DNA of 64,000 nucleotides from Cellulosimicrobium sp. ES-005 (GTDB lineage Bacteria; Actinomycetota; Actinomycetes; Actinomycetales; Cellulomonadaceae). The number at the start of each line of letters is the position of its first letter. Within the stretch, counting starts at the first letter, position 1. The notes under the pieces are model-generated. The model had not been told where the DNA came from, made no database searches, and saw only the letters and a program-made list of their open reading frames with translations. The position numbers and the translations under genes are program-made. Below, one piece after another: positions 1 to 9,796 of the stretch. The stretch is taken from the NCBI RefSeq assembly GCF_040448685.1, contig NZ_CP159290.1:3968001-4032000 (forward strand), read 5' to 3'.

Positions 1-381
<381 letters not shown>

Positions 382-428
382 TCAGGTGCTCGCAGAGCGG
401 TCGGTGGCGGGTGGGGCCACCGGCGGGT

Positions 429-508
429 GGCCGCGTGGTCGTACCGGGGGCACGACCACGCGGCCGTTCGGGGCAGGGCCGCCGGGCGCCCCGGCAGGCG
501 CCCGGCGG
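429..508 (-). terminator. Two consecutive hairpins between binding-protein and GH42 genes
   Basis: Hairpin one has perfect 14-bp arms at 429-442 and 452-465 with a 9-nt loop. Hairpin two has 12-bp arms at 479-490 and 497-508 with a 6-nt loop. No T-tract follows on the minus strand. Reading from the binding-protein gene, they could act as partial terminators or as 3' stabilisers that keep the binding-protein mRNA more abundant than the GH42 message. Structure is seen; function is inferred. Confidence 0.6.
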
Positions 509-516
509 GGATCAGG

Positions 517-1857
517 TCACTCGTTGACGGTGAAGCCCTGCTCGGTGCCGTACTTCGCCGACGCGTCCTGCCAGGCCTTCAGGCCGTCGGCGAGGGTCGT
601 GCCCGAGACGTACGCCTGGCCCACGGTGTCGTTGAAGATCGAGTTCGCGTAGACCTGGAACGGCAGGTACGACCAGCCCTCGACGACGTCGGCAGCGGAC
701 TGCGCGAGGACCTCGTTGATCTTCTGGCCGCCGAAGTACTCGGACTCGTAGCCCTGGAACTCGTCCGACTCCAGCTCGGCCGTCGTGGCCGGGAACGCGC
801 CGCCGTCGACGCGCGCCTGCACGCCGTCGCCCGCGTTCGCGTACTCGAGGAAGCCGTAGGCGAGCGCCTGCTGCGAGCTCGCCGCGGTCACGGACAGCGC
901 GGAGCCGCCGTTCTCGGAGCTGGCCGACGCGCCCTCCTCCCACTGCGGGAGCGGGGCCACGCGCCACTTGCCGGCGCCGTCGGGCACGCCGGACTCGAGG
1001 TTCGCGGGCATCCACGCGCCGATCGCGAGCGTCGCGATCGTGCCGTTGCCGAGGCCCTGGTACCACTCGTCGCTCCACGAGCTGACCGGCGCGAGCAGGT
1101 CCTCGTCGATGAGCGTCTGCCACGTCTCGGCGAACTGCGTGCTGCCCTCGTCCGCGAGGTCGATGGTCACGTCCGTGCCGTCGACCTGGAACGGCTGGCC
1201 GCCGGCCTGCCAGATGAGCGACGTCGTGAAGCCCGCGTCACCCGTGTCGTTGGTGATGTACACGTTCGGGTCGGCCGCGTGCAGGGCGCGCGCCGCCTCG
1301 ACGAAGCCGTCCCACGTCGTCGGCACCTCGATGCCGTGCTGCGTGAAGACCTCCTCGTTGTAGAAGAGGGCCATGGGGCCGGAGTCCATGGGGAGGCCGA
1401 AGATGCCCTCGCCCTGCTGGACGGCGCTCCACGGCCCCGGCGTGAACGTGCCGTCGAGCTCGTCGGCGCCCAGCGCGGAGAGGTCGGCCAGCGCGTCGGA
1501 GAGCGCGAACTGGGGGAGCGCGTAGTACTCGACCTGCGCGACGTCGGGCACGCCCTTGCCGGCCGCGATCGCGTTCTGGAGCGCGGTGTACTGGTCGTTG
1601 CCGGTGCCCGCGTTGACGAGCTCGACGTCGACGTTCGGGTACTTCGCCTCGAAGTCGGTGACGACCTGCTCGAGCGTGGGCTCCCAGGCCCACACCGTGA
1701 GGCTGCCGCCCTCCTCGAGAGCCGCGGCGACGTCGTCGGCCGAGGCCGCGTCCCCGCCGGAGTCGTTGCCGCCGCCGGAGCTGCAGGCGGCCAGGGCGAG
1801 CGCGACGACGCCGGTGGCGGCGACGGCACGCAGGGTGCGGGTGGTGCGGACGGACAT
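517..1857 (-). CDS. Sugar ABC transporter solute-binding lipoprotein
   Basis: A 446-residue extracytoplasmic binding protein of the MalE/UgpB type (SBP family 1). The N-terminus has positively charged residues, a hydrophobic stretch and the lipobox LALAAC, so the mature protein is anchored through the Cys at about position 25. The body starts GSLTVWAWEP and contains the PNVDVELV and FYNEEVFTQHGI segments usual for this family. The ATG at 1857 is chosen because GAGAGG lies 7 nt before it; an in-frame ATG at 1872 overlaps that ribosome site. It lies 82 bp downstream of the MalG-type permease in the same operon and next to GH42, so beta-galactosides or galactose-containing oligosaccharides are the likely ligand. 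Confidence 0.85.
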   Translation of the reverse strand: MSVRTTRTLRAVAATGVVALALAACSSGGGNDSGGDAASADDVAAALEEGGSLTVWAWEPTLEQVVTDFEAKYPNVDVELVNAGTGNDQYTALQNAIAAGKGVPDVAQVEYYALPQFALSDALADLSALGADELDGTFTPGPWSAVQQGEGIFGLPMDSGPMALFYNEEVFTQHGIEVPTTWDGFVEAARALHAADPNVYITNDTGDAGFTTSLIWQAGGQPFQVDGTDVTIDLADEGSTQFAETWQTLIDEDLLAPVSSWSDEWYQGLGNGTIATLAIGAWMPANLESGVPDGAGKWRVAPLPQWEEGASASSENGGSALSVTAASSQQALAYGFLEYANAGDGVQARVDGGAFPATTAELESDEFQGYESEYFGGQKINEVLAQSAADVVEGWSYLPFQVYANSIFNDTVGQAYVSGTTLADGLKAWQDASAKYGTEQGFTVNE

Positions 1858-1939
1858 GGGGGTTCCTCTCACTTCGTCGTCAGACGGATCGGGTGGTGCA
1901 CACGCGCTGCGGGCGGCAGGGCATGGGGTCGGGGTCCGG

Positions 1940-2896
1940 TCACTCCTTGACGGACCCGGCGGCGAGGCCGGACTGCCAGTAGCGCTGGAGGAGCAGGAAG
2001 GCGGCGACGAGCGGGAGGATCGTCAGCAGCGAGCCGGTGATCACGAGGTCGAAGATCGCCTCGCCGCCGGCGGTCGCGGCCTGCGCGTTCCACGCGTTGA
2101 GGCCGAGCGTCAGGGGGTACCAGTCAGGGTCCTTGAGCATGATCAGCGGCAGGAAGTAGTTGTTCCAGGTCGCGACCATGGTGAAGAGCAGGACCGTGAC
2201 GATCCCGGGCGCGAGCAGCGGCAGCGAGACCTGGAAGAACGTGCGGCCCTCGCTCGACCCGTCCATGCGCGCGGCCTCGAGCAGCTCCGTCGGGATCGAC
2301 TCGGCCGCGAAGACCCACATGAGGTAGAGGCCGAACGGCGAGATGAGCGACGGGATGATGACGGCCCACGGCGTGTTCGTGAGGCCCATCTGGCTGAACA
2401 TGAGGAACGTCGGCACGGCGAGCGCGGTGCCCGGCACGGCGACCGCGCCGATGACGGTCGCGAACACGCCGCGCTTGCCCGGGAAGTCGAACTTCGCGAG
2501 CGCGTACCCGCCGAGCACGGCGAGGAACGTCGCGCCGCCGGCGCCGAGCACCACGTACAGGAGCGTGTTCGCGAACCAGCGGCCGAAGATGCCGTCGTCG
2601 TAGGTGAGCGTGCGCGCGACGTTGTCGAACAGCGCGAAGTCGCCGCTGAACCAGAGCCCGAACGAGGAGAACAGGCTCGACTGCGTCTTGGACGCGTTGA
2701 CGACGAGCCAGAACAGCGGCACGAGCGCGTAGAGCAGGACGATCCCGGTGAGGACGGTCATGAGAACGCTGCGGCGCGGGCGGGCGACGCTGTGCGGGGC
2801 GCGCGAGCGCAGGCGCACGGGCTTGCGCGTCGTGGTGCGCGGCGTCGTGCGGGCCGCGGCGGGGACCGCCGGGGTCGAGGGGGTCGTGGCGGTCAT
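1940..2896 (-). CDS. Sugar ABC transporter permease, MalG type
   Basis: A 318-residue inner-membrane permease. A charged, threonine and proline rich N-terminal tail of about 45 residues is followed by six predicted membrane helices. The cytoplasmic EAA loop, which contacts the ATPase, reads ELLEAARMDGSS. The start at 2896 has AAGGAGG upstream, located inside the end of the preceding permease gene; the two genes are separated by only 2 bp, so translation is probably coupled. No ATPase gene lies in the visible part of the operon, so, as in many actinobacterial CUT1 systems, a shared MsiK-type ATPase encoded elsewhere is inferred. Confidence 0.88.
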   Translation of the reverse strand: MTATTPSTPAVPAAARTTPRTTTRKPVRLRSRAPHSVARPRRSVLMTVLTGIVLLYALVPLFWLVVNASKTQSSLFSSFGLWFSGDFALFDNVARTLTYDDGIFGRWFANTLLYVVLGAGGATFLAVLGGYALAKFDFPGKRGVFATVIGAVAVPGTALAVPTFLMFSQMGLTNTPWAVIIPSLISPFGLYLMWVFAAESIPTELLEAARMDGSSEGRTFFQVSLPLLAPGIVTVLLFTMVATWNNYFLPLIMLKDPDWYPLTLGLNAWNAQAATAGGEAIFDLVITGSLLTILPLVAAFLLLQRYWQSGLAAGSVKE

Positions 2897-2898
2897 CG

Positions 2899-3837
2899 TC
2901 AGGCCTCCTTGCGCATGCCGCGCAGCTGGACGACGTAGGCCACGATCATCGTGAGGACGCCCATGATGATGGCGACGGTCGCCGAGTAGTTGTACTGCTG
3001 GCCGGAGAACGACAGCGAGTACGCGTACAGGTTCGGGGTGAAGTACGTCGTGATGGCGTTCGGCGCGAGGCTCTGGAGGATGCTCGGCTCGTTGAAGAGC
3101 TGGAACGAGCCGATGATCGAGAAGATGGTCGCGATCACGAGCGAGCCGCGGATCGCGGGGATCTTGATGGCCCGCACGACCTGCCACTGGGACGCGCCGT
3201 CGAGCTCGGCCGCCTCGTAGAGCGAGGTGGGCACGACGCGCAGCGCCGAGTAGAAGATCAGCATGTTGTAGCCCACGAACTCCCAGGTCACGATGTTGCC
3301 GATCGACAGCAGCACCCAGTCCGGGGACAGCGGGTTGGGGATCGCCGTGCCGAGCGCGTCGTTGATGTTCGCGACGAGCCCGAACCGCGTCCCGTACATG
3401 AACCCCCACATGAGCGTCGCGACGACGGCCGGGACGGCGTAAGGGAGGAAGATCGAGATCCGGAAGAAGTTGCGCCCGTACAGGCGCCCCGAGTCGATCG
3501 CGAGCGCGACGAGCAGGGCGATGCCGAGCATGATCGGGACCTGGACCACGAGGAACAGGCCGACGCGCGACACGCCCGACCAGAACTGCGGGTCGGAGAA
3601 GGCGCGCGCGTAGTTGTCGAACCCGACGAACTGGGTGCCGCCGACCATCTGGGTGCGGAACAGGCTGAGGTAGATCGAGTAGGCGATCGGTGCCAGGAAC
3701 ACCAGCGCGAAGACCGCCATGAACGGGCCCACGAAGCCCCAGCCGGTCCACGAGCGCCGTCGGCGCCGGGCCGGGAGGGACGAAGGTGCGCCGACCGGTG
3801 GCCGGTGCCCCGCCACGGGTGGGGACGTCGTCGTCAT
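2899..3837 (-). CDS. Sugar ABC transporter permease, MalF type
   Basis: A 312-residue permease, first gene of the minus-strand galactoside operon. It has a basic N-terminal tail (RRRRRSW), six hydrophobic segments, and an EAA loop reading SLYEAAELDGAS. The ATG at 3837 is preferred to an upstream in-frame ATG at 3909, because the region upstream of 3837 carries the two LacI-type operators and is not expected to be coding. It pairs with the MalG-type protein to form the membrane channel that receives sugar from the lipoprotein. Transcription is presumably blocked by the divergent LacI repressor. Confidence 0.88.
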   Translation of the reverse strand: MTTTSPPVAGHRPPVGAPSSLPARRRRRSWTGWGFVGPFMAVFALVFLAPIAYSIYLSLFRTQMVGGTQFVGFDNYARAFSDPQFWSGVSRVGLFLVVQVPIMLGIALLVALAIDSGRLYGRNFFRISIFLPYAVPAVVATLMWGFMYGTRFGLVANINDALGTAIPNPLSPDWVLLSIGNIVTWEFVGYNMLIFYSALRVVPTSLYEAAELDGASQWQVVRAIKIPAIRGSLVIATIFSIIGSFQLFNEPSILQSLAPNAITTYFTPNLYAYSLSFSGQQYNYSATVAIIMGVLTMIVAYVVQLRGMRKEA

Positions 3838-3883
3838 GCTGGGGTCCTCGTCATCGGGGGACGGCGACGTCGGTCGTCGCCGG

Positions 3884-3932
3884 TGTTTGCGTAAACATGA
3901 GCATGGCACGAGGTTCGGTGTTTACGCAAACA
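3884..3932. promoter_or_regulatory. Pair of LacI-family operators, mirror images
   Basis: TGTTTGCGTAAACA lies at 3884-3897 and its exact reverse complement TGTTTACGCAAACA at 3919-3932, with centres 35 bp apart. Each is a near-perfect palindrome with the central CG typical of LacI/GalR operators. They occupy the 174-bp gap between the divergent permease and lacI-type genes, so one regulator can control the operon and itself. Sequence is certain; protein binding is inferred. Confidence 0.85.
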
Positions 3933-4011
3933 TCGCCTACGCTGGTCGGTGACCGGCCACGATGCCGGTCCGGCACGGGTACTGTGCCGACACCACGAGG
4001 ACGAGGACGAG

Positions 4012-5079
4012 ATGACCGACGGGCTCGACGACGAGACCCCCGCCCTGACGCGCACCGGGGGAGCTGCCGTACGCACGGCGCGGCGCGTCTCGATGGCCGA
4101 CGTCGCGCGCGTCGCCGGGGTCTCCGCGCAGACCGTCTCCCGCGTCTCCAACGGGCACCCGGGCGTCGTCGAGACGACCCGCTCGCGCGTGCTCGAGGCC
4201 ATGACCGAGCTCGGCTACCGGCCCAACAGCGCCGCCCGCGCGCTCAAGAGCGGGTCGTTCCGCACCATCGGCGTCATCCTCTTCTCGCTCGCGACCACCG
4301 GCAACGTCCGCACGCTCGAGGCCATCGCGACGTCCGCCGCCGCCGAGGGCTACGCCATCACCGTCATCCCCGTCGCCGCGCCCACGCAGGACGGCGTCCA
4401 CGGGGCGTTCACGCGCCTCGGTGAGCTCGCCGTCGACGCGATCATCCTGCTCATGGAGGTCCACCTCCTCGACGTCGCACGGGTCAGCCTGCCGCCCGGC
4501 GTCCAGGTCGTCGTCGCGGACTCCGACGCCGGCGAGAGCTACGCCGTCGTGGACACCGACCAGGCCGACGGCACGCGCCAGGCCGTGCGACACCTGCTCG
4601 ACCTCGGGCACCGCACCGTGCACCACCTCGCGGGCCCCGCGCTCTCGTTCGCGGCCGAGCGCCGGACCTCCGCCTGGCGCGCCACGCTCGAGGAGGCGGG
4701 CCGCGAGGTGCCGGCGATCGAGCGGGGCGACTGGTCGCCGTCGTCCGGCTACGAGGCCGGGCTGCGCCTCGCGCAGCGCGACGACGTCACCGCGGTCTTC
4801 GTCGCGAACGACCAGATGGCCCTCGGGCTCGTGCGCGCCCTGCACGACACGGGCCGGCGCGTGCCCGAGGACGTGAGCGTCGTCGGGTTCGACGACCTGC
4901 CCGAGTCGAGCGAGTTCCTGCCCCCGCTCACCACCGTCCACCAGGACTTCGCCGAGGTCGGCCGTCGGCTCGTCGAGCAGGTGCTCCGGCAGGTCCGCGA
5001 GGGAGTCCACGAGGCCGGCACCCGCCTCGTCCCGACCCGCCTCGTCGAGCGCGCCAGCACCGCCCCGCCCCCGAGCTAG
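4012..5079 (+). CDS. LacI-family transcriptional regulator (galactoside locus)
   Basis: A 355-residue repressor. The helix-turn-helix is at about residues 26-48 (MADVARVAGVSAQTVSRVSN), followed by the hinge helix NSAARALKSG and a periplasmic-binding-protein-like effector domain that ends with the VGFDDLPESSEFLPPLTTV strand usual in the family. The ATG at 4012 is used because GAGGACGAGGACGAG precedes it and the open frame upstream runs toward the operators. It is divergent from the permease-binding protein-GH42 operon, so it most likely senses a beta-galactoside and binds the two palindromes at 3884-3932. Confidence 0.88.
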   Translation: MTDGLDDETPALTRTGGAAVRTARRVSMADVARVAGVSAQTVSRVSNGHPGVVETTRSRVLEAMTELGYRPNSAARALKSGSFRTIGVILFSLATTGNVRTLEAIATSAAAEGYAITVIPVAAPTQDGVHGAFTRLGELAVDAIILLMEVHLLDVARVSLPPGVQVVVADSDAGESYAVVDTDQADGTRQAVRHLLDLGHRTVHHLAGPALSFAAERRTSAWRATLEEAGREVPAIERGDWSPSSGYEAGLRLAQRDDVTAVFVANDQMALGLVRALHDTGRRVPEDVSVVGFDDLPESSEFLPPLTTVHQDFAEVGRRLVEQVLRQVREGVHEAGTRLVPTRLVERASTAPPPS

Positions 5080-5127
5080 AGCCCGTGGTCGTCGGCCTGC
5101 TGGGGCCCGCTGGGCTGCGGCGGAGGG

Positions 5128-6369
5128 TCAGTCCTCGGCGACCCAGGCGCTCGGGTCCTCGACGACGCCGCGCAGGACCTCGCGCGCGCCGCCGGTGAGG
5201 GCGGCGTGGTCGCCGACCGGGGCGGGGAGCAGGACGACGTCCGTCCACGGGGCGGCGAGGACGCGCGTGCGCAGCTCGGCGTCGGCCGCGCTGCGCAGGT
5301 AGGGCAGGAGCGCGGGGTAGATGCCGCCGAGCAGGACGGTGTCGATGTCGACGAGGTTCACGTAGTCGGCGAGCGCGCTGCCGAGCGCGGTCCCGGCCCG
5401 CTCGACGGCGGCGAGCGCGCCGGGCTCCGCGGCGTCGAGCGCGGCCACGAGCGCCTCGGTGGGCGCGTCGACGGGCAGCCCCGCCCCGCGCAGGAGCGCG
5501 TCCTTGCCCGCGTACTGCTCGAGGCAGCCGGTCGCGCCGCAGCGGCAGCGCGGGCCGCGCGGGTCGACGACGACGTGCCCGACCTCGCCGGTCCAGCCGT
5601 GGCGTCCGTGGAACAGCCGGCGGTCGACGACGATCGCGGACCCGATGCCGACGTCTCCGGACACGTAGAGGTAGGTCGACGGCGCCGCCTCGGGCGCGGG
5701 GTCGGACGCGTCGTCGGCCACGACGCCGTGGCTCGCCTGGGCGAGCGCGGCGAGCTTGGCCTCGTTGCCGATCTCGACGGGGACGTCGGGGCCGAGCCCG
5801 AGGAGCGGGCCGGGGTCGAGGTGGGACCAGCCGAGGTTGGGGGCGACCTCGAGCCGCCCCGCGCGCGTGTCGACGAGGCCGGGCAGGGCGAGGCGGGCGC
5901 CCGCGACGGTCATGCCATCGGCGCGGACGCTCGCGAGGAGGTCCTGCGCGATGCGGCCGAGCCGCGCGAGCACGTCGGTGGGGTCGCTGTCGTGGAGGTC
6001 GTCGGGGTCGACGTGCTCGGCGACGACGGCGCCCGTGAGGTCGAGCACGCGGCCGCCGAGGTAGTCGACGTTGACCTCCAGGCCGAGCCCGACGATCGAG
6101 CGCGGCGCGGGGGCGAGGGGGACCGCGGGCCGGCCGGCGCGCTGCGGGGTCGCGGGCGGGAGCTCGGCGACGATGGCCGCGGCGACGAGGCGGTCCACCA
6201 GCGTCGAGACGGTCGCGCGCGTGAGACCGCTCGACGCCGCGATGTCGGCGCGCGAGCACGGCTCGGCGGACTCGAAGACCGCGCGGGCGACGAGAGCGAG
6301 GTTGTGCTCGCGCAGCGTGGCCTGCCGGGCTGCTGGGGGACCCGTGCGGGTCGCGACGCTGCGGTTCAC
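5128..6369 (-). CDS. xylR: ROK-family repressor of the xylose genes (XylR type)
   Basis: A 413-residue protein with an N-terminal winged helix-turn-helix (LREHNLALVARAVFES... RADIAASSGLTRATVSTL) and a C-terminal ROK sugar-kinase-like domain. The ROK signature GEVGHVVVDPRG and the zinc-type motif CRCGATGCLE are seen about two thirds along. It is divergent from xylA-xylB, the classic arrangement for XylR, which releases DNA when xylose is bound. The GTG at 6369 is chosen because an in-frame ATG at 6405 sits inside a palindrome likely to be its own operator; that start would add 12 residues and cannot be excluded. Confidence 0.82.
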   Translation of the reverse strand: MNRSVATRTGPPAARQATLREHNLALVARAVFESAEPCSRADIAASSGLTRATVSTLVDRLVAAAIVAELPPATPQRAGRPAVPLAPAPRSIVGLGLEVNVDYLGGRVLDLTGAVVAEHVDPDDLHDSDPTDVLARLGRIAQDLLASVRADGMTVAGARLALPGLVDTRAGRLEVAPNLGWSHLDPGPLLGLGPDVPVEIGNEAKLAALAQASHGVVADDASDPAPEAAPSTYLYVSGDVGIGSAIVVDRRLFHGRHGWTGEVGHVVVDPRGPRCRCGATGCLEQYAGKDALLRGAGLPVDAPTEALVAALDAAEPGALAAVERAGTALGSALADYVNLVDIDTVLLGGIYPALLPYLRSAADAELRTRVLAAPWTDVVLLPAPVGDHAALTGGAREVLRGVVEDPSAWVAED

Positions 6370-6392
6370 GGTCTTGACCTTACCGACCCGGG

Positions 6393-6408
6393 CGGATAAG
6401 TTCATCCG
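6393..6408. promoter_or_regulatory. Palindrome in xylR-xylA gap, candidate XylR operator
   Basis: CGGAT at 6393-6397 and ATCCG at 6404-6408 flank AAGTTC. The palindrome lies in the divergent gap, 64 bp before xylA and just before the chosen xylR start. It is the only clear inverted repeat there. AT-rich bases CATAAAT follow at 6414-6420 and may belong to the promoter. Binding by XylR is inferred from position. Confidence 0.5.
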
Positions 6409-6471
6409 TACGACATAAATAGGCCGTCGGCGCGAGGACAGCGCCGCGGCCCTCTCGACGAGGAGACCACC

Positions 6472-7662
6472 GTGGCCGACGAGACCACCCGGCACGACGC
6501 AGACATCAACTTCTCCTTCGGTCTGTGGACCGTGGGCTGGACCGCGCAGGACCAGTTCGGCAGCGCCAGCCGTCCCGCGCTCGACCCGGCCGAGTCGGTG
6601 CGCCGCCTGGCCGACCTCGGCGCGTGGGGCTTCACGTTCCACGACGACGACGTCGTGCCCTTCGGCGCCGACGACGCCGAGCGCACCAAGCGCCTCGACT
6701 CCGTGCGCCAGGCGGCGCAGGAGACGGGCCTGGTCATCGAGATGGTGACGACGAACCTGTTCAGCCACCCCGTGTTCAAGGACGGCGGTCTCACGTCGAA
6801 CGACCGCGGCGTGCGTCGCTACGCGCTGCGCAAGGTGCTGCGCAACGTCGACCTCACCGCCGAGCTGGGCGCCAAGACGTTCGTGATGTGGGGCGGCCGC
6901 GAGGGCACCGAGTACGACGGCGCCAAGGACCTGCACTCCGCGCACGAGCGCTACGCCGAGGGCCTCGACCTCACCGCGGCGTACATCAAGGAGAAGGGCT
7001 ACGACCTCAAGATCGCGCTCGAGCCCAAGCCGAACGAGCCCCGCGGCGACATCTTCCTGCCGACGATCGGTCACGCGCTCGGCCTCATCGCCAAGCTCGA
7101 CAACGGCGACATCGTGGGCCTCAACCCGGAGACGGGCCACGAGCAGATGGCCGGCCTCAACTACACGCACGGCCTCGCCCAGGCGCTGTGGGCGGGCAAG
7201 CTCTTCCACATCGACCTCAACGGCCAGCGCTCGATCAAGTTCGACCAGGACCTCGTGTTCGGCCACGGCGACCTGCTCTCGGCCTTCTTCACGGTCGACC
7301 TGCTCGAGAACGGCTTCCCGAACGGCGGCCCCACGTACACGGGCCCGCGCCACTTCGACTACAAGCCGTCGCGCACCGAGAACGAGGTCGGCGTGTGGGA
7401 CTCCGCGCGCGCCAACATGGAGACCTACCGCCTGCTCGCGCGCAAGGCCGCGGCCTACCGTGCCGACTCCCGCGTCCAGGAGGCGTTCGCGCACTCCGGC
7501 GTGTTCGAGCTGGGCCAGCCGACCCTCGCCGAGGGCGAGTCCGTGGCCGACCTGCTCGCGGACCGCAGCGCGTACGAGGAGTTCGACGTCGACGCCGCGG
7601 CGAACCGCGACTTCGGCTTCGTGCGCCTCAACCAGCTCGCGCTCGAGCACCTGATCGGCTGA
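6472..7662 (+). CDS. xylA: Xylose isomerase
   Basis: A 396-residue enzyme that converts D-xylose to D-xylulose in the cytoplasm. The length and sequence match the class I actinobacterial isomerases. The catalytic His-Asp pair is in [12 protein letters not shown] near residue 55; the metal and substrate region includes [31 protein letters not shown] and FHIDLNGQ. The start is GTG with AGGAG 8-10 nt upstream. xylB begins one base after its stop codon, so both are on one mRNA. Divergent XylR and the palindrome at 6393-6408 suggest xylose induction. Confidence 0.97.
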   Translation: MADETTRHDADINFSFGLWTVGWTAQDQFGSASRPALDPAESVRRLADLGAWGFTFHDDDVVPFGADDAERTKRLDSVRQAAQETGLVIEMVTTNLFSHPVFKDGGLTSNDRGVRRYALRKVLRNVDLTAELGAKTFVMWGGREGTEYDGAKDLHSAHERYAEGLDLTAAYIKEKGYDLKIALEPKPNEPRGDIFLPTIGHALGLIAKLDNGDIVGLNPETGHEQMAGLNYTHGLAQALWAGKLFHIDLNGQRSIKFDQDLVFGHGDLLSAFFTVDLLENGFPNGGPTYTGPRHFDYKPSRTENEVGVWDSARANMETYRLLARKAAAYRADSRVQEAFAHSGVFELGQPTLAEGESVADLLADRSAYEEFDVDAAANRDFGFVRLNQLALEHLIG

Positions 7663-7663
7663 G

Positions 7664-9259
7664 GTGACGACCGACGCCAGGACGTCCGACGCCGGCGGCG
7701 AGCGCACGCTCGTCGCCGGCGTCGACACGTCCACGCAGTCCTGCAAGGTCGTCGTGCGCGACGCCGCGACGGGCGCCCTCGTGCGCACCGGCTCGGCCAA
7801 GCACCCCGACGGCACCGAGGTGCACCCCGACGCGTGGTGGGCCGCGTTCCGCGAGGCCGCGTCCGCGGCGGGCGGGCTCGACGACGTCGCGGCGCTCGCC
7901 GTCGGCGGCCAGCAGCACGGGCTCGTCGCGCTCGACGCGGAGGGGAACGTCGTCCGCGATGCGCTCCTGTGGAACGACACGCGCTCGGCCCCGGCCGCGC
8001 GCGACCTGATCCGCGAGCTCGGCGAGGCCCGCCTCGCCGAGGGCGTCCCCGACGCCCACGACCGGGTCGAGTCCGCGACCGAGGCGGGCGCCCAGGCGTG
8101 GGCCGACGCGATCGGGTCGGTGCCGGTCGCGTCGCTCACGGTGACGAAGCTGCGCTGGCTGCGCGACGCGGAGCCGGAGAACGCGGCGCGCGTCGCCGCC
8201 GTCGCGCTGCCGCACGACTGGCTCACGTGGCGCATCGCGGGGTACGGCCCGGTGGGCGACGAGTCCGCGCCGCTCGGCCCGGACCTCGACGCGCTCGCCA
8301 CCGACGCGTCCGACGCGTCCGGGACGGGGTACTACGACGCGACCCGCGACGACGGGGACGACGGCCGGGGCGCGTACCGCCTCGACCTGCTGGAGCTCGC
8401 GTTCGGCCGGACCGACGTCGTGCTCCCGCGCGTGGTCGCGCCGTCCGCCGTGGCCGGCGTCGCGCACGCGTCGGTCGCAGGGAGCGCGGTCGAGGGCGGC
8501 ACGCTGCTCGGCGCCGGCGCGGGCGACAACGCCGGTGCCGCGCTCGGCCTCGGCATGGTCGCGGGCGACGTCGCGGTGTCGATCGGGACGTCGGGCGTCG
8601 TGTCCGCCGTGACCGACGACCGCACGGCGGACGGCTCCGGCCTCGTCAACGGGTTCTCCGACGCGACGGGCCGGTACCTGCTGCTCGCGGTGACGCTCAA
8701 CGCGAGCCGGGTGCTCGACGCGGCGCGCGCCGTCCTCGGCGTCGACCACGCGGGGCTGTCGCGGCTCGCGCTCCAGGCGCCTCCCGGCGCGGACGGGCTC
8801 GTGCTCGTGCCGTACCTGGAGGGCGAGCGCATGCCCAACCGCCCCGACGCGTCGGGCACGCTGCACGGGATCCGGCTCGGCACGTCGACGCCGGAGCACC
8901 TCGCGCGCGCGTACGTCGAGGGCATGCTGTGCGGCCTCGCGGACGGGCTCGACGCGCTGCGGGCGCTCGGCGTGCGGGTCGAGCGCGTGCAGCTCATCGG
9001 CGGCGGCGCGCAGTCCGAGGCGGTCCGGCGCATCGCGCCGCAGGTCCTGGGCCTGCCCGTCACGGTCCCCGAGCCGGGCGAGTACGTGGCCGACGGCGCC
9101 GCGCGCCAGGCCGCGTGGGTCCTCGCCGCGCACGAGGCGGGCGGCTCCAGGGAGGACGTCGCGCCGCCCTCCTGGGCCGCGTCGTCGGCCACGGTGGTCG
9201 AGGCCGACCCGGTCCCGGCGATCCGCGACCAGTACGCGGCGGTCCGCGACCTCGTCTGA
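7664..9259 (+). CDS. xylB: Xylulokinase
   Basis: A 531-residue FGGY-family kinase that phosphorylates D-xylulose to xylulose 5-phosphate. The N-terminal actin-like domain starts [15 protein letters not shown]; the substrate loop has the [10 protein letters not shown] and LWNDTRS motifs; the C-terminal domain carries [19 protein letters not shown] and [14 protein letters not shown]. An insertion around residues 195-240 (acidic, [13 protein letters not shown]) is somewhat longer than in E. coli. It starts with GTG one base after the xylA stop, so translation is probably coupled. A strong hairpin follows at 9281-9314. Confidence 0.95.
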   Translation: MTTDARTSDAGGERTLVAGVDTSTQSCKVVVRDAATGALVRTGSAKHPDGTEVHPDAWWAAFREAASAAGGLDDVAALAVGGQQHGLVALDAEGNVVRDALLWNDTRSAPAARDLIRELGEARLAEGVPDAHDRVESATEAGAQAWADAIGSVPVASLTVTKLRWLRDAEPENAARVAAVALPHDWLTWRIAGYGPVGDESAPLGPDLDALATDASDASGTGYYDATRDDGDDGRGAYRLDLLELAFGRTDVVLPRVVAPSAVAGVAHASVAGSAVEGGTLLGAGAGDNAGAALGLGMVAGDVAVSIGTSGVVSAVTDDRTADGSGLVNGFSDATGRYLLLAVTLNASRVLDAARAVLGVDHAGLSRLALQAPPGADGLVLVPYLEGERMPNRPDASGTLHGIRLGTSTPEHLARAYVEGMLCGLADGLDALRALGVRVERVQLIGGGAQSEAVRRIAPQVLGLPVTVPEPGEYVADGAARQAAWVLAAHEAGGSREDVAPPSWAASSATVVEADPVPAIRDQYAAVRDLV

Positions 9260-9280
9260 CACGACCTCGTGACAGCAGGG

Positions 9281-9314
9281 AAGGGCCCGGCCCCCGTGAG
9301 GGGGTCGGGCCCTT
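9281..9314 (+). terminator. Intrinsic-type terminator after xylB
   Basis: Arms 9281-9295 and 9300-9314 form a 15-bp stem with one G-T pair and a GTGA loop. The gene on the other strand converges, so it may stop transcription from both sides. The T-tract is poor, as is common at this GC level. Confidence 0.85.
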
Positions 9315-9343
9315 CGTGCGCCCACGACGGTGGGCGGGAGCGG

Positions 9344-9676
9344 TCAGAGCACGCGGACGACGGGTCCCGTCACTCCGGCCTTGCGGCCCACCGCGGCGGC
9401 GCCGGTCACGCCCCAGACCGGGCCCTCGATCGTCACCGACGCGACGCTCGTCGTGGAGACCGAGCGGTTGAGGTTCATCCCGTAGGCGGAGCCGTAGACC
9501 TCGAGCAGGACCCAGTCGCACGTGCCCGCGCTGACGGTGAAGACGTTCCCGGTCCGGGTCACGTCGAACGAGCACACGCCGCCGTCGTAGGGGGCCGCGC
9601 TCGCCGAGGGCGCGATCGCGACGGCGGCCGCAGCGAGGGCGGAGACGGCCAGGGTGCGCAGTCGGATGGTTCGCAT
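9344..9676 (-). CDS. Small secreted protein of unknown function
   Basis: A 110-residue protein with a clear Sec signal peptide: basic MRTIRLR, a hydrophobic alanine-rich core and a predicted cut after ASA near residue 27. The mature part of about 83 residues has two cysteines (GGVCSFDV and GTCDWVLL), is rich in Val, Thr and Gly, and looks like a small all-beta domain. The ATG at 9676 follows AAAGGAG, closer than usual at 4 nt. I do not recognise a family. It converges on xylB across a terminator and is transcribed apart from trmL, which lies 120 bp upstream. Confidence 0.7.
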   Translation of the reverse strand: MRTIRLRTLAVSALAAAAVAIAPSASAAPYDGGVCSFDVTRTGNVFTVSAGTCDWVLLEVYGSAYGMNLNRSVSTTSVASVTIEGPVWGVTGAAAVGRKAGVTGPVVRVL

Positions 9677-9796
9677 GGAGCTCCTTTGCTCAGGTGTGGG
9701 GGCCGGGATCGGCTCGGCCACAGTTCACCGTGGCGCGGCCCTACCAGCAACTCGTGGACTACGTAACTTTGACCTCCACCAGGTACGTGCTTTCCC

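Noticed and set aside
3838-3909. Extended N-terminus of the MalF-type permease from an ATG at 3909
   Set aside because: The extension would cover one of the LacI operators and adds a polar stretch (CLRKHRRR) not found in the family.
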